This document shows, piece by piece, positions 12,001 through 23,700 of a stretch of DNA of 64,000 nt. This stretch comes from Rhopalosiphum padi. Taxonomy: Eukaryota > Arthropoda > Insecta > Hemiptera > Aphididae. Location: NCBI RefSeq assembly GCF_020882245.1, contig NC_083598.1, positions 3,093,178 through 3,157,177 of the forward strand, given 5' to 3'. The notes under the pieces are model-generated. The model saw only the letters and a program-made list of their open reading frames with translations, searched no databases and was not told where the DNA came from. The position numbers were made by a program, and so were the translations under genes. Position 1 is the stretch's first letter. Every line of letters begins with the position of its first letter.

Positions 12001-13842
12001 ACCAAAAATCCTAAACTCAATATCAATAACTTTGTTAAATAAAATTAGTACAACTGTCAGTACTTGACTCAGGACAACCCCGATTGAGTAGTACAACTAC
12101 ATTTTCAGATAGTTAATCGTACTATAGGTCGCATAATGCGGTAACCACTTTTTTACGGTTTTTTTTTTACATAATTACATTATATTGGTCTGTATTACGA
12201 GTTTAAAGATATAATAATGATAATTTTTGGTTAAGGATAGCAAATTCTGATTATATTAGTTATAATATTTAGTTAGAAAGTAACGAAAATTGTAAGCCAT
12301 CTATTATATTTTATTTCCAAGTAGTCAAGCACCGACAACTATTTATTGTAAATAAATAATATATTATTATTATATTATACTTAATACTTATTGACTATTG
12401 CATGTACTATAGGATATGATAATAATAAATAATCAATGGTGAAGCGGTTGAAAATTAAAATCTATTTAACTTGTTTGCCAATTTCTCAATGTTATCAACG
12501 TTATTCTTTTCGCATACGCTGACCGCAGGAAAAGTCGTTTGAAACTCCAACGAGCTGGTTTCCACTACGAAACTAATAGCGTTCGTCTGATACGATTCCC
12601 AGGAGTTCATCATCAACAACGCGGAACCAAACCAACTCAGAATACAACAAATTAACCAAAACAACCTGTTTGTAATAAAATTCTATTATTTTATGATAAG
12701 AATCAAATTATTTGTATTAATATTGGACTATTATCCTTAACAGTTAATACTTAAATAGTTAAATAATTACAAGTGGAAAAAATGATTCTCAATCAACAAA
12801 AAAGTTTGTAGGTATTTCTACAGAACATTCAAGATGGTTAAAAACTAATTTGAAAATTTGACCCTTAAGTATATTTAAAAGTTTTAAATAGTTTTAATAA
12901 ATTCACTATTAAAAGGCAGAATGAGGGTGATTAATCTTGTATATTATGAAGTTTATGATAGAAAAACGAAATATATAATTTATTATCTGTTTAATAGCTC
13001 TAATTTGGCTAGGTATACTTGAATTATTAATTCTAGACAGAAGATTAAATTGTAAATAAAATATAATGACAAAGTAATTTTTTTTTAATGTATATGTACG
13101 TATATATGCATGAAATTGGTGTACCAAAAGGTAATAATTTATTATTTTTCGATTTTTAGCATTTTTACCGTTTCAGGCTTTTATTCATAATTTTATATTA
13201 TATACTTAGTACTCGTACACCAAGAATATTATTCAATAATACCAATAAATATCAATTAAATCTTAAAACTAATCTGTAATATTATATCTGTTCAATTATA
13301 AGGATATAGGATTATATATTTCTACCAATATTATCATTACTTCTCAGTTCTTATACAATTTTGGCCTTTGATACATAATAATATATTACATTAAATCTAC
13401 TCATAGGCTGTAGCGTATACATATAGTGTGGTATATGCCAATAGGACACATATTAGAATAAACAATAAACAACATAAATACTAGACAATAATTATAGAAT
13501 TTAGGTCAATGAAGCAAATTAACGGAGACAATAAATGTATTAGATATTTAAGAGAAAATCTATCGGAATGTGAACAAGGGATTCTTAGTCTTACCGAAAG
13601 TCACGGTACGGAAAGTACTGTTATCAGAGGACGAATTTATATGTGCTTGAATAAAGATATACCATTGAAATTATAATTTGTTTGTGTTTATTTAAATTTT
13701 AAAGTATGTATATGTTTCACGTTAGTACGTATACAACAATAAGTATATGGTATACTCACCTTTCCGTCCAGTGACCTTTGACGTTGCTCACATAGTGAAG
13801 ACCGTGTATGGTAGATTGATCGGCAAATTCTTTTAAAATCAT
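9047..13842 (-). CDS. pickpocket-type DEG/ENaC sodium channel subunit, copy B
   Basis: Tandem paralogue of the channel at 2815-7440 with the same ten-exon structure: 13842-13760, 12665-12471, 12010-11857, 11723-11590, 11483-11396, 11094-10940, 10145-10015, 9935-9770, 9715-9618 and 9198-9047, giving 451 residues. All splice sites and phases are intact. The His-Gly motif, TM1, FPAVSVC, ectodomain cysteines and the G-A-S filter are all kept. By hand count it is about 90% identical to copy A. Exon 3 has two extra codons at a variable site after YFEG. Exon 7 is identical at protein level, while exons 6 and 8 each differ at about eight residues. An in-frame TAG a few codons upstream supports the ATG at 13842. 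Introns host insertions absent from copy A, but none touches an exon. It is probably functional, with the same broad role as copy A. Confidence 0.92.
10246..10796. mobile_element. insertion in an intron of pickpocket copy B, probable DNA element
   Basis: The same intron in copy A (near 4070-4085) lacks these roughly 550 bases. The ends look like short inverted repeats: TGGCGTATTT on the left and AAATATGCCA on the right. TAGTT flanks both sides. A 19-T run (10257-10275) and a 16-C run (10752-10767) lie near the ends. No transposase frame is visible. The exact ends are uncertain by a few bases. Confidence 0.6.
13440..13740 (+). mobile_element. insertion in intron 1 of pickpocket copy B with a 55-codon open frame
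   Basis: Copy A has no counterpart between its matching flanks (about 7330 and 7350). The segment is flanked by GTATATG on both sides, which may be a target duplication. On the + strand, bases 13509-13676 form an open frame of 55 codons (M-K-Q-I-N to P-L-K-L), extending a few codons further up to a TAG. Its mixed composition (ENLSECEQG, SHGTESTVIRGR) looks more protein-like than the surrounding AT-rich noise. I do not recognise it. It may be a fragment of a transposon or of a captured gene. Confidence 0.45.
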
Positions 13843-14257
13843 ATTGCTCCTATTTTCCTATAATGTATTGTGTCAGGACGGTTTTATCGTTATTTATGGT
13901 GTGAGATCTATAAATTATAATATATAATATGATCTTACTATATTAAAATCAGTCCTGTCGGTTGTTCGTCATCGAGATAATATTATTATTGAAAAAAATA
14001 TTAACTCACTTGAGGTCCTGATACTATCAGACTGATAGATACGATCTTTATTAAATATGCAGATTGCATAGATATTGTACGGTAAACCAGACCAATACTG
14101 TTCGCGGTGCTGTATCTATACCTAATATACCTAATAATAACAGTAATTCAAGTTTGAAAAATAGTCACGCTAAAAAAAGGAAAAAAAATGATGGTATACG
14201 TGATAATAATTAATAAGTCACACGACATGCAGGTACCTTATCGTGTTGTAGATATAC

Positions 14258-14390
14258 TATAGCACCCCCCCCCCCCCCACCGAAAAACTAACGATGTTTT
14301 GTCATCATTTAAAAGCATTATAAATGTATCCAGTATTGACTTGATCTACTGCCCACCAAAATTTCAAACACTATTTGCGCCTATGGGTAT
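14258..14390. mobile_element. short repeat-like insertion with a poly-C run
   Basis: Between sequences shared with unit A there are about 130 bases that begin CTATAGCA followed by 14 C (14265-14278) and end near ATTTGCGCCTATGG. The reverse of the right end (CCATAGGCGC) loosely resembles the left end, as in short non-autonomous DNA elements. No coding frame. Unit A differs here, so ends and origin are tentative. Confidence 0.35.
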
Positions 14391-14613
14391 ATTTCCACCT
14401 CTGAACAAACTTAGGAACTAGGAAATTGTTATTTTTGATTTTAAGTTTTTTAAATTATTTGTTTGATATTACTTATTATTGTAGTGGCCGGAGTTAATAA
14501 GTATTATAAAATCACGAAATATGTTCTTAAAAACACTTAATGAGCGGTAAAATATGCTGGTAAAAACCATGTTTTACATAAAAAAAATTATGATCTTTGT
14601 TTTTTTAATAAGT

Positions 14614-15327
14614 AGTGGCCCGGTTTTATATGGAATAAAAATCTATAAAATATGCAGATTTATATCATAAATATGCAAAATGATTTTTTTACAAATTAAC
14701 AAACTACGGTTTTGATAAAAAATATTACATAAATATATTATGTATAAAAATGTTTAAAAAAAAAAAAATGCGAAATAAAATTTTTAATGACATTGTGTAA
14801 GTATAAAAGTATTATAAATTAATTAAAGTATTATATTTTATTATTATTATTATTATTATTACTATTTTAAAATTCAAAATAACATTATTTTAATGAAATC
14901 GTGTTTAAATATTTTATTATAAATGATGTATTATGTTTTATATAAAATTATTATTATTTGACGAGTACTACCTAGCATGAAATTATAAAATTCGATTTAA
15001 AGTTTTCGAATACGTATTGTTCAATATATGTGTACATAATATACTGATATCTAATGTGGACGTGTTTGGGTAATAACAAATTTACCACTAGAAAATCCAA
15101 TATTTGTTGTCAACTTTCGATAACGATGTCGATCACTTAAAGATGTATACATTATTATAATGGGTTATTTATAATCGACAGTAGGTATCTTTACAGACGC
15201 AAATTCTATCAAATATGAAAAAAAATGCAAAAAAACAATTAACTATAGAATCTAACATTACGAAACGTTGACATTTATAATCAAAATTGTTTTAGGTAAA
15301 TTGTAGATTTAAATCCGGGCCCTATAA
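14614..15327. mobile_element. non-autonomous DNA transposon with 8-bp target duplication
   Basis: This 714-base insertion sits in the 5' flank of pickpocket copy B. TAATAAGT flanks it at 14606-14613 and 15328-15335, and the matching site in unit A (near 8188) is empty. The ends carry imperfect inverted repeats, AGTGGCCCGG on the left and CCGGGCCCT on the right. An 8-bp duplication fits the hAT superfamily. The interior is AT-rich with a TTA microsatellite (about 14840-14860) and shows no transposase frame, so it would depend on another element. Confidence 0.7.
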
Positions 15328-15335
15328 TAATAAGT

Positions 15336-16967
15336 AAAAAAACAAGTTATATCAATTTTATTAATTATTAATTTATGAAAAAAATAGTTTTAACATTAAT
15401 AATAATGGTAAGTTACGTGACACAAATAATATGCTACTTTTAATATATAATGTTGGATATCGATAGACTTTTTCATCTTTTTTACATCTACTAAATTGCT
15501 TTCATGAAATCTATATTTTTCTAGAAAATGTTAAGTGAAATAAGCCATAATTAACACTAAATATTACCTTAGAATTATACAATTTTTTATAAAAACTGTA
15601 CAATGTTGAAATAAATGAAATAAACTCCTAAATAATAATCGTTCAAAACTAAAATTGTTTGTATTGTAATAATGTAATTCTCAGAAAAATATACTTCTAT
15701 CGTTGCGGAATATGAAATAAAAAAATTTATGGTATCATTAAAAAAAATATAAAAAGATAACGCTAATAAAAAAAATCACATCAAAAATGTTGTTTTGTAA
15801 TAAACTAATAACTTAAAAAAAAAATTAAATAAAATATTTACAAAAACGATAATACTTTTTGAAAAAACAATATTGTATACTTTAAAAAGAATCATGATGT
15901 ATATTGTATTTTAACTATAACTGTTAAATGTTAAGGTCATACAATTAATATTATTTTAATAATTTAATATGATTATATAATTACCATCTGAATCATCTGA
16001 TTATTCTGATTTATTTTTATCTATAGTTAATAGTTATGTATAGAAAAATCTGTTAAAAGGAATTATAGGGGTAAAAACCGTATAGTAGTTCTATACGTCT
16101 CTGATTTCACAAATTTATTTATGGGGTTGTTGGGCTACACCTCTACCTCTTCAAAAAAAAAAAATGTTTCTAGTTGGGCCAATAATACATGAACACTATG
16201 AATAATACCTATAGCTAGTAATTGGTATTATACTTTATGCCTACAATGTAAGCCCTATATATACCTAAAGAGTATACTTATAATTGGAAAATCTTCAATA
16301 ACGTACTATTAAATCATGTAATAATGTATTATCTTTAATATTAGATTCGTCGGTTTCTACATAGTCACGACCCATTTGTGCGTAATACCTATCTTTCGAC
16401 TCTCTGTACAAAACGTATTATATATTAAACACGTTTTTGTGTATTAAAATAAAAAAAGCGCACCGTAATAATATAACGCGACTCGAAGGGGCTGTCGGTT
16501 GCAGCAGTGAGTAAGTACACCAATTAAACAAACACAATATTTTTAATTTTATAGTTATACATACAATAACTTACCTAAACGTGTATAATATACTCACGAT
16601 AACTATATTATACACATGAGTACGTTTACGTATACTTAGTGCCCCCCGGTGAACTTTCTCCCAGATTTATATATTTTATACTCACATATGTACCTATTAT
16701 ACTATTTATATGTCTGTAGCTTGTACATTGTACACATTATAAAGCAAACGGTTTGTTTACAATCTCGTTATATGATAAATATATATATGTTGTGTTCGAA
16801 CGAAAATGTTTTGTTATAGGTATTCGTTATTATAATTACATTAATGAATCCGTGGATAATTGGACCGGTACAATATAACATTGAAAAACAAATAAAATAA
16901 TATCGGTTAATGAATGCCTACTCACAAAAAATACAAAATATTAAATGTTTATATTAACCATATTATA
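15336..16967. other. AT-rich intergenic sequence, partly unit B only
   Basis: The first 300 bases match unit A (8190-8480). From about 15640 to 16967 I find no counterpart in unit A and no gene. There is a modest rise in CpG near 16455-16510 and a CCCCCCGG run near 16640; neither is linked to an open frame. Confidence 0.5.
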
Positions 16968-17645
16968 CAGAATGTCCCGTGAGGATTTACCCATTGCAAT
17001 ATCTCTTGAAATAATGGAGATATCATAATAATTATTCTGGTTTTTTAATAAGATTCACAGGTACAAGAACTACAAATATTTCATGTTTTAATTTATATTA
17101 ATATGTTTTGGTAAAAAACTTAAAAAATATATTTTTATGTATAATTATTTTCAAAAAAATTGAAGATAGCCATTTTGTAGAGATTATTTTTCTGAAAATA
17201 TTGACGTTTCAAAATTTTAATTTCATTAATCTCCTGATTTTTAATATTTTTTCTAGTTTCAAAAAATATGCGAATTATTTAATACGTTAGTAGTATTATT
17301 GCATCAAGCAATGACGCGCGTATTCGTGTGGTCGGCGAACTAATCGGCCGGCTTCTAGAAACTAGAAAAAATAGTAAAAATCAGGAGATTAATGAAATTA
17401 AAATTTTGAAACGTCAATATTTTCAGAAAAATAATCTCTACAAAATGGCTATCTTCAATTTTTTGAAAATAATTACATAAAAAAATATATTTTTTAAGTT
17501 TTTACCAAAACATTAATATAAATTAAAACATGAAATGCCTATTTGTAGTTATTGTCCCTGTGAATCTTATTAAAAAACCAAAATTATGTAAATCTCTATT
17601 ATTTCAAGAGGTATCACATTGGGTAAATCCTCACGGGACATCCTG
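16968..17645. mobile_element. foldback MITE with 290-bp inverted arms, TA target
   Basis: The left arm (16968-17260) and right arm (17358-17645) are near-perfect reverse complements around a 97-base spacer. Outer ends read CAGAATGTCCCGTGAGGA and the complement of CAGGATGTCCCGTGAGGA. TA lies on both sides (16966-16967 and 17646-17647), as for Tc1/mariner-type insertion. No transposase is encoded; the open frames inside are by-products of the arms. A transcript would fold into a long hairpin and could feed small-RNA pathways (inference). It lies in unit B only. Confidence 0.88.
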
Positions 17646-18600
17646 TATATACCTGTATAATGTATTAAATTGAGTTATTACTCACTATATACGTATTTCA
17701 TCATGTGACTATATATGAGCTAGAAAATAAATATCTGTTATAAGACATGTCAATAATTATTATGATTTATAGTATTAATAATAATAAAATAATCAAAATT
17801 TATCATTCACCAATTAATGAGGGTTCTTTTTTATATAATTGAGAAATATATTCTATAAGGATTATTATATTATTTATATTATACATTTTGTTAAATGTAA
17901 GTAATCAAAAATAAACGATTAATATAGATCACACAAATGTCTGGGATATATAAATACATTATAATATATCATATATGTGGATGTGTGTGTGTATTATAAT
18001 AAAATAGAAAAGTGTTCAGGTACATATACAATAATCCATTGTCTAGTTTAAAAAAATATTCTTACTTATCTTGTACACTAAATACACATAGCTTCTATAT
18101 AAGTTAACAGACTTTAAAACATTATGTGAAATAACTATTGCATAATGTTGGTCGTTGGATATACAAACACAACATTTTGCGAAGTTCATAAAAAACCATA
18201 ATAATAATTAAGCCACAAATTGTATTAAGAAAAAACAGAAAATAACTGTTATAATATTTTGTATGAAGAAAAACAATTTGGGTTGACACAGTACCGATTA
18301 GCTTGTAATTCATATTACTTGCGACACCGGACACACAAGATAAAAATCCGATTTAATAGGGTTTATAATTTCAATTTATCAGCCGTCCATATTATGACAA
18401 AAATATCCCAGCGACCGCAATAAGTCATTCACATTCTGGTAACACCGTTTTCCAAAATAAAGCAGCGCGCCAAATCGTGTTGACACGCTCGAAGAAGACC
18501 AATGACAGTTTTTCGGGGACTTTGTGAATGTTTCGGAGGTTGATTTTCGATAGATGTGTCCACAATCATAAATCACATGGCCTATAACTGATGGAAAGCT
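17646..18600. other. intergenic sequence past the duplication edge
   Basis: The duplication ends near 17937. From there to about 18100 the sequence is plain AT-rich DNA. On the minus strand, open frames at 18609-18379 (76 codons) and 18334-18122 (70 codons, one hydrophobic segment) lie close together. I recognise neither and no good splice pair joins them, so I do not call a gene. Confidence 0.4.
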
Positions 18601-18841
18601 GTCGCACACGAATACACGATGTCCGCGTTACGACGACTGTCTGTCCGACGTCTATTTTCGACCTTAACGGTAATTGTCATTGTCCAAGTACAGATATTAT
18701 AAGGACGGTCGGCTGAGCTGGCCGACTTAGAGCCGTCACAGGTCCCGAATAGTGTCCGATACAGGATTAGAACGGGACGACGATTCGGACGATTTGGTGA
18801 CTACAGCGATCATAAGACTACAGTGGATCTGAGAAAATCCG
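18601..18841 (+). promoter_or_regulatory. candidate promoter and non-coding leader exon
   Basis: The block is clearly richer in G, C and CpG than its surroundings and ends in a strong donor (AAATCCG then GTGAGT) at 18841/18842. It has no long open frame on the + strand. It could be a first leader exon of the integrin gene downstream. The transcription start is not fixed by sequence alone. Confidence 0.4.
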
Positions 18842-20329
18842 GTGAGTAGGTAATATTCTGCTTACCATGTACGGGCTTTATACTATTGTTTTTCGACAGC
18901 TTAAGATAATGTGAAAGAAAAATTAGAGAATTTCTTTAAAATAATGAGCGTCTTACGTTAAATAGATCACTTCATATAAATATATCATAAAATATACTAA
19001 GTAATATGTCGACAAATCGTCTTCGCTTAGAATCGTTTTTTGTATGCAGTGATTTATCCATGAATTCAAATGTAACACTTACATTACTGTGATTTACTCA
19101 TTGAATAGGTACACTCGATACTTACTGTACAGTAGAGTAGTAGAGTAGTTATCTACTTTTTATCTTTTTTATATTTAATTTTTTTTTCGTAGTTTGGGAA
19201 TTTATAATAAATACTTTTAACAGTGTAACCTTACTTTTTGGCGAATAGGCAATACAACACTCGTTTAAATATAACATCTTGCATGTGCACAAGACGGCGA
19301 AAAACATTGATTTTATTAATTTGAATAAAATATGTAAAATATTGTGATACTACGAAAAATGAATTACAAAACATTAAAAAAATTAATATACTTAACTACT
19401 TACCTATTACCACTGTTTGTGTTTGTTATATTATTTAGATTTATGTGTTAATTAAAAGAAAGAAAAAAATTTTTATAATTTAAAATTTTATAATAATTAT
19501 TAATTAGTGTAATATTGATAATTTTCAATCTACAGATAAGTACTTATTACTTAATTACAATATAAATTGCTTTTTTCACAATCAAAATATATTACCTATT
19601 TTTATTCGCGTGGTGTATAATATAAGGACGAGTGGTTAGTGGTTTTCATAGAGAATGACGCATTCAAATTCAAAAACTTTTTTCGCGTAGGAAAATATTA
19701 TGATGATTGTTCGTTACTCGTTAAAGTTTTATATCCGTTTAAATCCATATAAAATGAAATAAGAATATCGAAATACATGATAATTATGAACTTACGTCGT
19801 GCGTTTTATGGAGGTTATGTGCAATCTGCATAACAGAACATAAAACGCCCGTAGAAAAGTAAAAAATGATATGCCGTCCGATAATCTATTGCAAGGAATT
19901 ATTGAGTTTATTGTTTAGTACTTTAATTTAATTTTCTCTCCTTGACCAACATAATGTTATACCTTATTTAGATAACCGATATTTTTTAAACCTGAACTTC
20001 GCATAATCGATACACTTACCCAGTGTCGTCACATAGTGCAGTACACAAAATAAAATCGAAAAGTACGAGATTAATGTACGAAAAGTACTACCGCAATATT
20101 GAAAAATGGCAAATTTCGATATTTCTAAAATGTTTACCTCGGGGTACACCTCCGGGATTCTCGCAAGTTGTCGTCATAAATCAATTAATTGTTTATCTTT
20201 ACGGTCACACGACAGTTCATCAATTAATTACAATAACATTATGTTGAAAACGACGGAAAATGAAAATCAAACGAACGACGTGATCCAACGGTTGATGGGA
20301 GGAGGGGGGAACGTATAATATTATTTTGG
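18842..20329. other. AT-rich stretch between two CpG-rich blocks
   Basis: No gene seen. Small overlapping open frames at 20023-20318 are not convincing. The sequence grows richer in CpG towards 20250. Confidence 0.5.
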
Positions 20330-20774
20330 ATGTGCGCTCTGTCGGTACGCATCGTCGCCGCTGCCGTCTTCAGTCTTTGGTGTGCCGGCGTCCGTAGAGT
20401 AGGAGAACACGCGCGTATCACACGTCCCGTGTCCCCGGTACCGCGGCGAACAGCCCGCCAGTTTTAACTCGTGTGTTGCATCGCGCGCCAAAATTCAATA
20501 TATTATTATAATAATAATCGAGTGTTTAATTATAAACCGTAACCGCGTGCGCCGTGCGTGTACGTATCGTCGTAATTGTTAATTTTTATTATTATCATAA
20601 ATAATATTAATAAAACGCATTCTTACCCGAGGTGTCCGCGACCACGTTCCGAGTCCAGTGAAAATTTTTTTTAATTGTTTTTCACCCTCGACGAACGTGA
20701 AAAGACGCGAAAAGTGCAAGATCGAAATCTTATCTTGTTCGCCGTGGTCGTTGTCTTCCGACCCAATCTGCAAA
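20330..20774 (+). promoter_or_regulatory. CpG-rich block, probable promoter and leader exon of the integrin gene
   Basis: This is the most CpG-dense stretch in the left half (runs such as CCGCGGCGAACAGCCCGCC near 20441). TCAGT, the arthropod initiator type, occurs at 20370-20374. The block ends in CTGCAAA followed by GTAGGT, a good donor at 20774/20775. The next + strand acceptor with a clear coding exon is the integrin signal-peptide exon at 29591. It is therefore a plausible untranslated first exon; the assignment is inference from layout. Confidence 0.5.
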
Positions 20775-23700
20775 GTAGGTCTACATGTATAATATTAATA
20801 TAGATAAGTATAAATTCGGACATGATTGATTCGCGTATTGCAGTTCCACTTGATTTACGTTAATTTTTGTCAAAACTGCACTTTATAATATAGCGACTAC
20901 CATATATTTTTTTTTTTATCGATGTGGCTAAATCTACACGTAGCTTAAACTTTCTGAGGATTTGGAGGCTATTTTTCAAATCAATACAAAATGGGTTTGC
21001 AAACTTATTTAACGGATTTATAAGAAAAATATATTGAAATTGTCGCGCTCGGCGTATTATAATAATATGTCTGTGTCTAATAGGTATATTATAAACTTGT
21101 ATTATGTAATGGTATCTAATTTTTTTTTAAATCTACACTTATTATTTTTTAATAATATAAAAATTTAAAAACACCTGCATTTTTTTATGAACGGAAAAAA
21201 AGAGTTAGATAAGAAAAAATTATTTTAATAGAAATAATGAAAATATACTTATTAACTATTTTTAATTGGCATATTATTGTGGATCAGTGGAACATTATAG
21301 AATTTCTTAACAGTTTGTGTGTAAGTAATTTGCATATTGATACATTAAATTTAAATATAATATTTTGTATTTTTAAAATATTTGGATTATTTTTTCGAAT
21401 CGTCAATAATATCACTGGAATACGAAATTCTAAAGCAGTTTTTATTTATCAATTTAATACACTATAATTAAATATTTACACAGATTGTCTTCGTAGTTGT
21501 ACACTTATATCACAAAAAATCAAAAAAACCAGAATAATAAAGAAAAATTAAAAATAAATAATTATGAATATATATAAAAAAAATTACTTCCTTTGTTTAC
21601 TTTTTGACTTAAATGTTTAAAACCATTAAGTACCTATGCATTTTGTAGCAACGTACGTACGTTATTTGACACATTCGTTAAAGTATTTTTATTAATTACG
21701 GGTTTGTTGCGTGGATATTATCATACCCAAATGTGCACCAAAATATGTAATATTATACTGTGATTTACTCAAGAAAAAGTTCATTGGTAAAAAATTTCCG
21801 TGGGCGGTTTCTTTTAATTTATATGGGTTATTCGTCATCCGTCACACAAAAACTCGAATTTTATGTACCTATAACAGCCTTGCACCTCATCGTGCTCCGT
21901 CACGGGATGAAGTCATTTTCTCGGCGTCGATTATGTGTGAAGGTACGCCGCGGCAGGCGCCTTAATCGCTGACAATTACGTCAAGACGTTTTCGGTTGAT
22001 ATTCTAATCATTGGTAGAAAAATTACATTTAGAGATATACACTGTATAATAATGTTATAATAGTCTATTTACGTCTTCGAGACCGAAAACCGAATACTTA
22101 AATATTATATAATATACATAAATAACTACATAATACATATATTTAAAGAGACAATAGTTATTATTTTACACAAAGTGTTATATCGTTTTATTGTTATATG
22201 GGTACGTAATTCAATCTGTAATAATTTATTAAATAATAAATAGGTAATTCATTTTCATAACATATAACGATGAATACGAAAAACCGTGTGCAAAATGTAC
22301 AAATAACGAATTAAAAGACCATTCCACACCTCGATAATACTCATTAAAGTATTAGTCATACGTATACTCGCAGTATACATCCCAGATGATGATAAGTCCC
22401 CCGGGTGGCGATCAGAATCGATTTGAATATAATACATACTAATCTAATATAAATAAAAGGTACATTATCGACATTACTATAATACTTTAATAGTCATAAA
22501 CTCATAACCCATTAGTCAAACAAAAGACTACGAGAACGGAAGTGCGTAGTTGTATAATATAGATACCTACACGTAAATTTATAACGCTGACCGACTTTTT
22601 TCCGGAAGTTATCCAACGCCCGGCGCACGCATTTCCTATTTTCTTATGTGCAACCTTACAACCATTTTATTTTTTGCACGGAACTTGTATTAAACAATAT
22701 ATTTATGTTCGACCTTTTTTTTATAATTTCGTTTCTCACGATCGTCACTTAAATATAGTTCAAACTTCGTAAATAGTGTAATTAAAACCTGTTTTTGGTC
22801 ATTTTTCCTATTATTGTGAACACCTAATTGGTCTTCATTTGAAAATTATTATTAATAATTTTTTTTTTCAATTAGAAATTTTGAATAAACTATGGAACGT
22901 GATACATTTCTAGTATATTATACTAATATTAACCTTTAGTTGGGTCAACAATTCTAAATTACGTTTTTATTTACAACTATGTCAACTTATCGAGGCCTAT
23001 TAAATCTACTCATTATACATTTTTAAAGTATTTTATATATGATATGATATGTGTATCTAATAAGTAAATAATGTGATCTATATATAATGTTAAAATATTA
23101 AATAGTTTTAATTCATTATTGATATGAATTGTTTACAAATCATATTTCTTGAATATCTGTACTATTTAAATACCATTTTTAATGTTTTTCTTTTAGTGTC
23201 TAGTGGGTTTGTCATCTTTGCCATAAAATTGATGCATGAATAGATCATTGGTATAAATAGGTTAGTGCACACTCCTACGTTACTGTAACTAATTCTATAC
23301 TGTAGAGTAGGTACTGATTTGATGTTATTAAGTAGCATATACTTTCAATAAATATTAATATTCTTACACTTTTTTAATCTAATTATATTATAAAGTTAAA
23401 TGAATCATTTAAATAAAAAATTCGTTAGAAAAGTATTTTTTTAATTAAAAACTAAATTTACGTACACATACGGATTTTTTTTAATAAGAAAACATGTGGA
23501 TACCAACTATGATGGAAGTATAAAAATAATTAACAAATTATGTTAGAATAAAATATTTTTAACTTCATACGAAAGGCCATAATAATTTTTAAATAATATA
23601 AAATGAATGTAATTTTATCTTTAGCTTATGTATAATAATTTGACTGTGCCAAATCTAGTATTCGCTGTGTAATTATGTAAATAAATTACAAAAAAATTCA

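Larger units (their letters stand above)
8551..17937. repeat. tandem segmental duplication, unit B
   Basis: Second copy of unit A, head to tail. It opens with a remnant of WDR75 exon 10 at the junction and ends near ACAAA at 17933-17937. There, about 40 bases (from about 17900) match the end of unit A (from about 8515), including the run AGATCACACAAA. Between these limits unit B carries insertions missing from A: about 10246-10796, 13440-13740, 14258-14390 and 14614-15327, plus 2.2 kb at roughly 15640-17840 that includes a foldback transposon. The right limit is inferred from the short match. Confidence 0.75.

Noticed and set aside
17108..17290. 60-codon open frame
   Set aside because: It lies inside the left arm of the foldback MITE; AT-rich by-product with no domain.
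18122..18609. Pair of minus-strand open frames, one with a hydrophobic segment
   Set aside because: No recognised family, no good splice pair between them, and the + strand sequence beside them looks like a leader exon. Left as unassigned.
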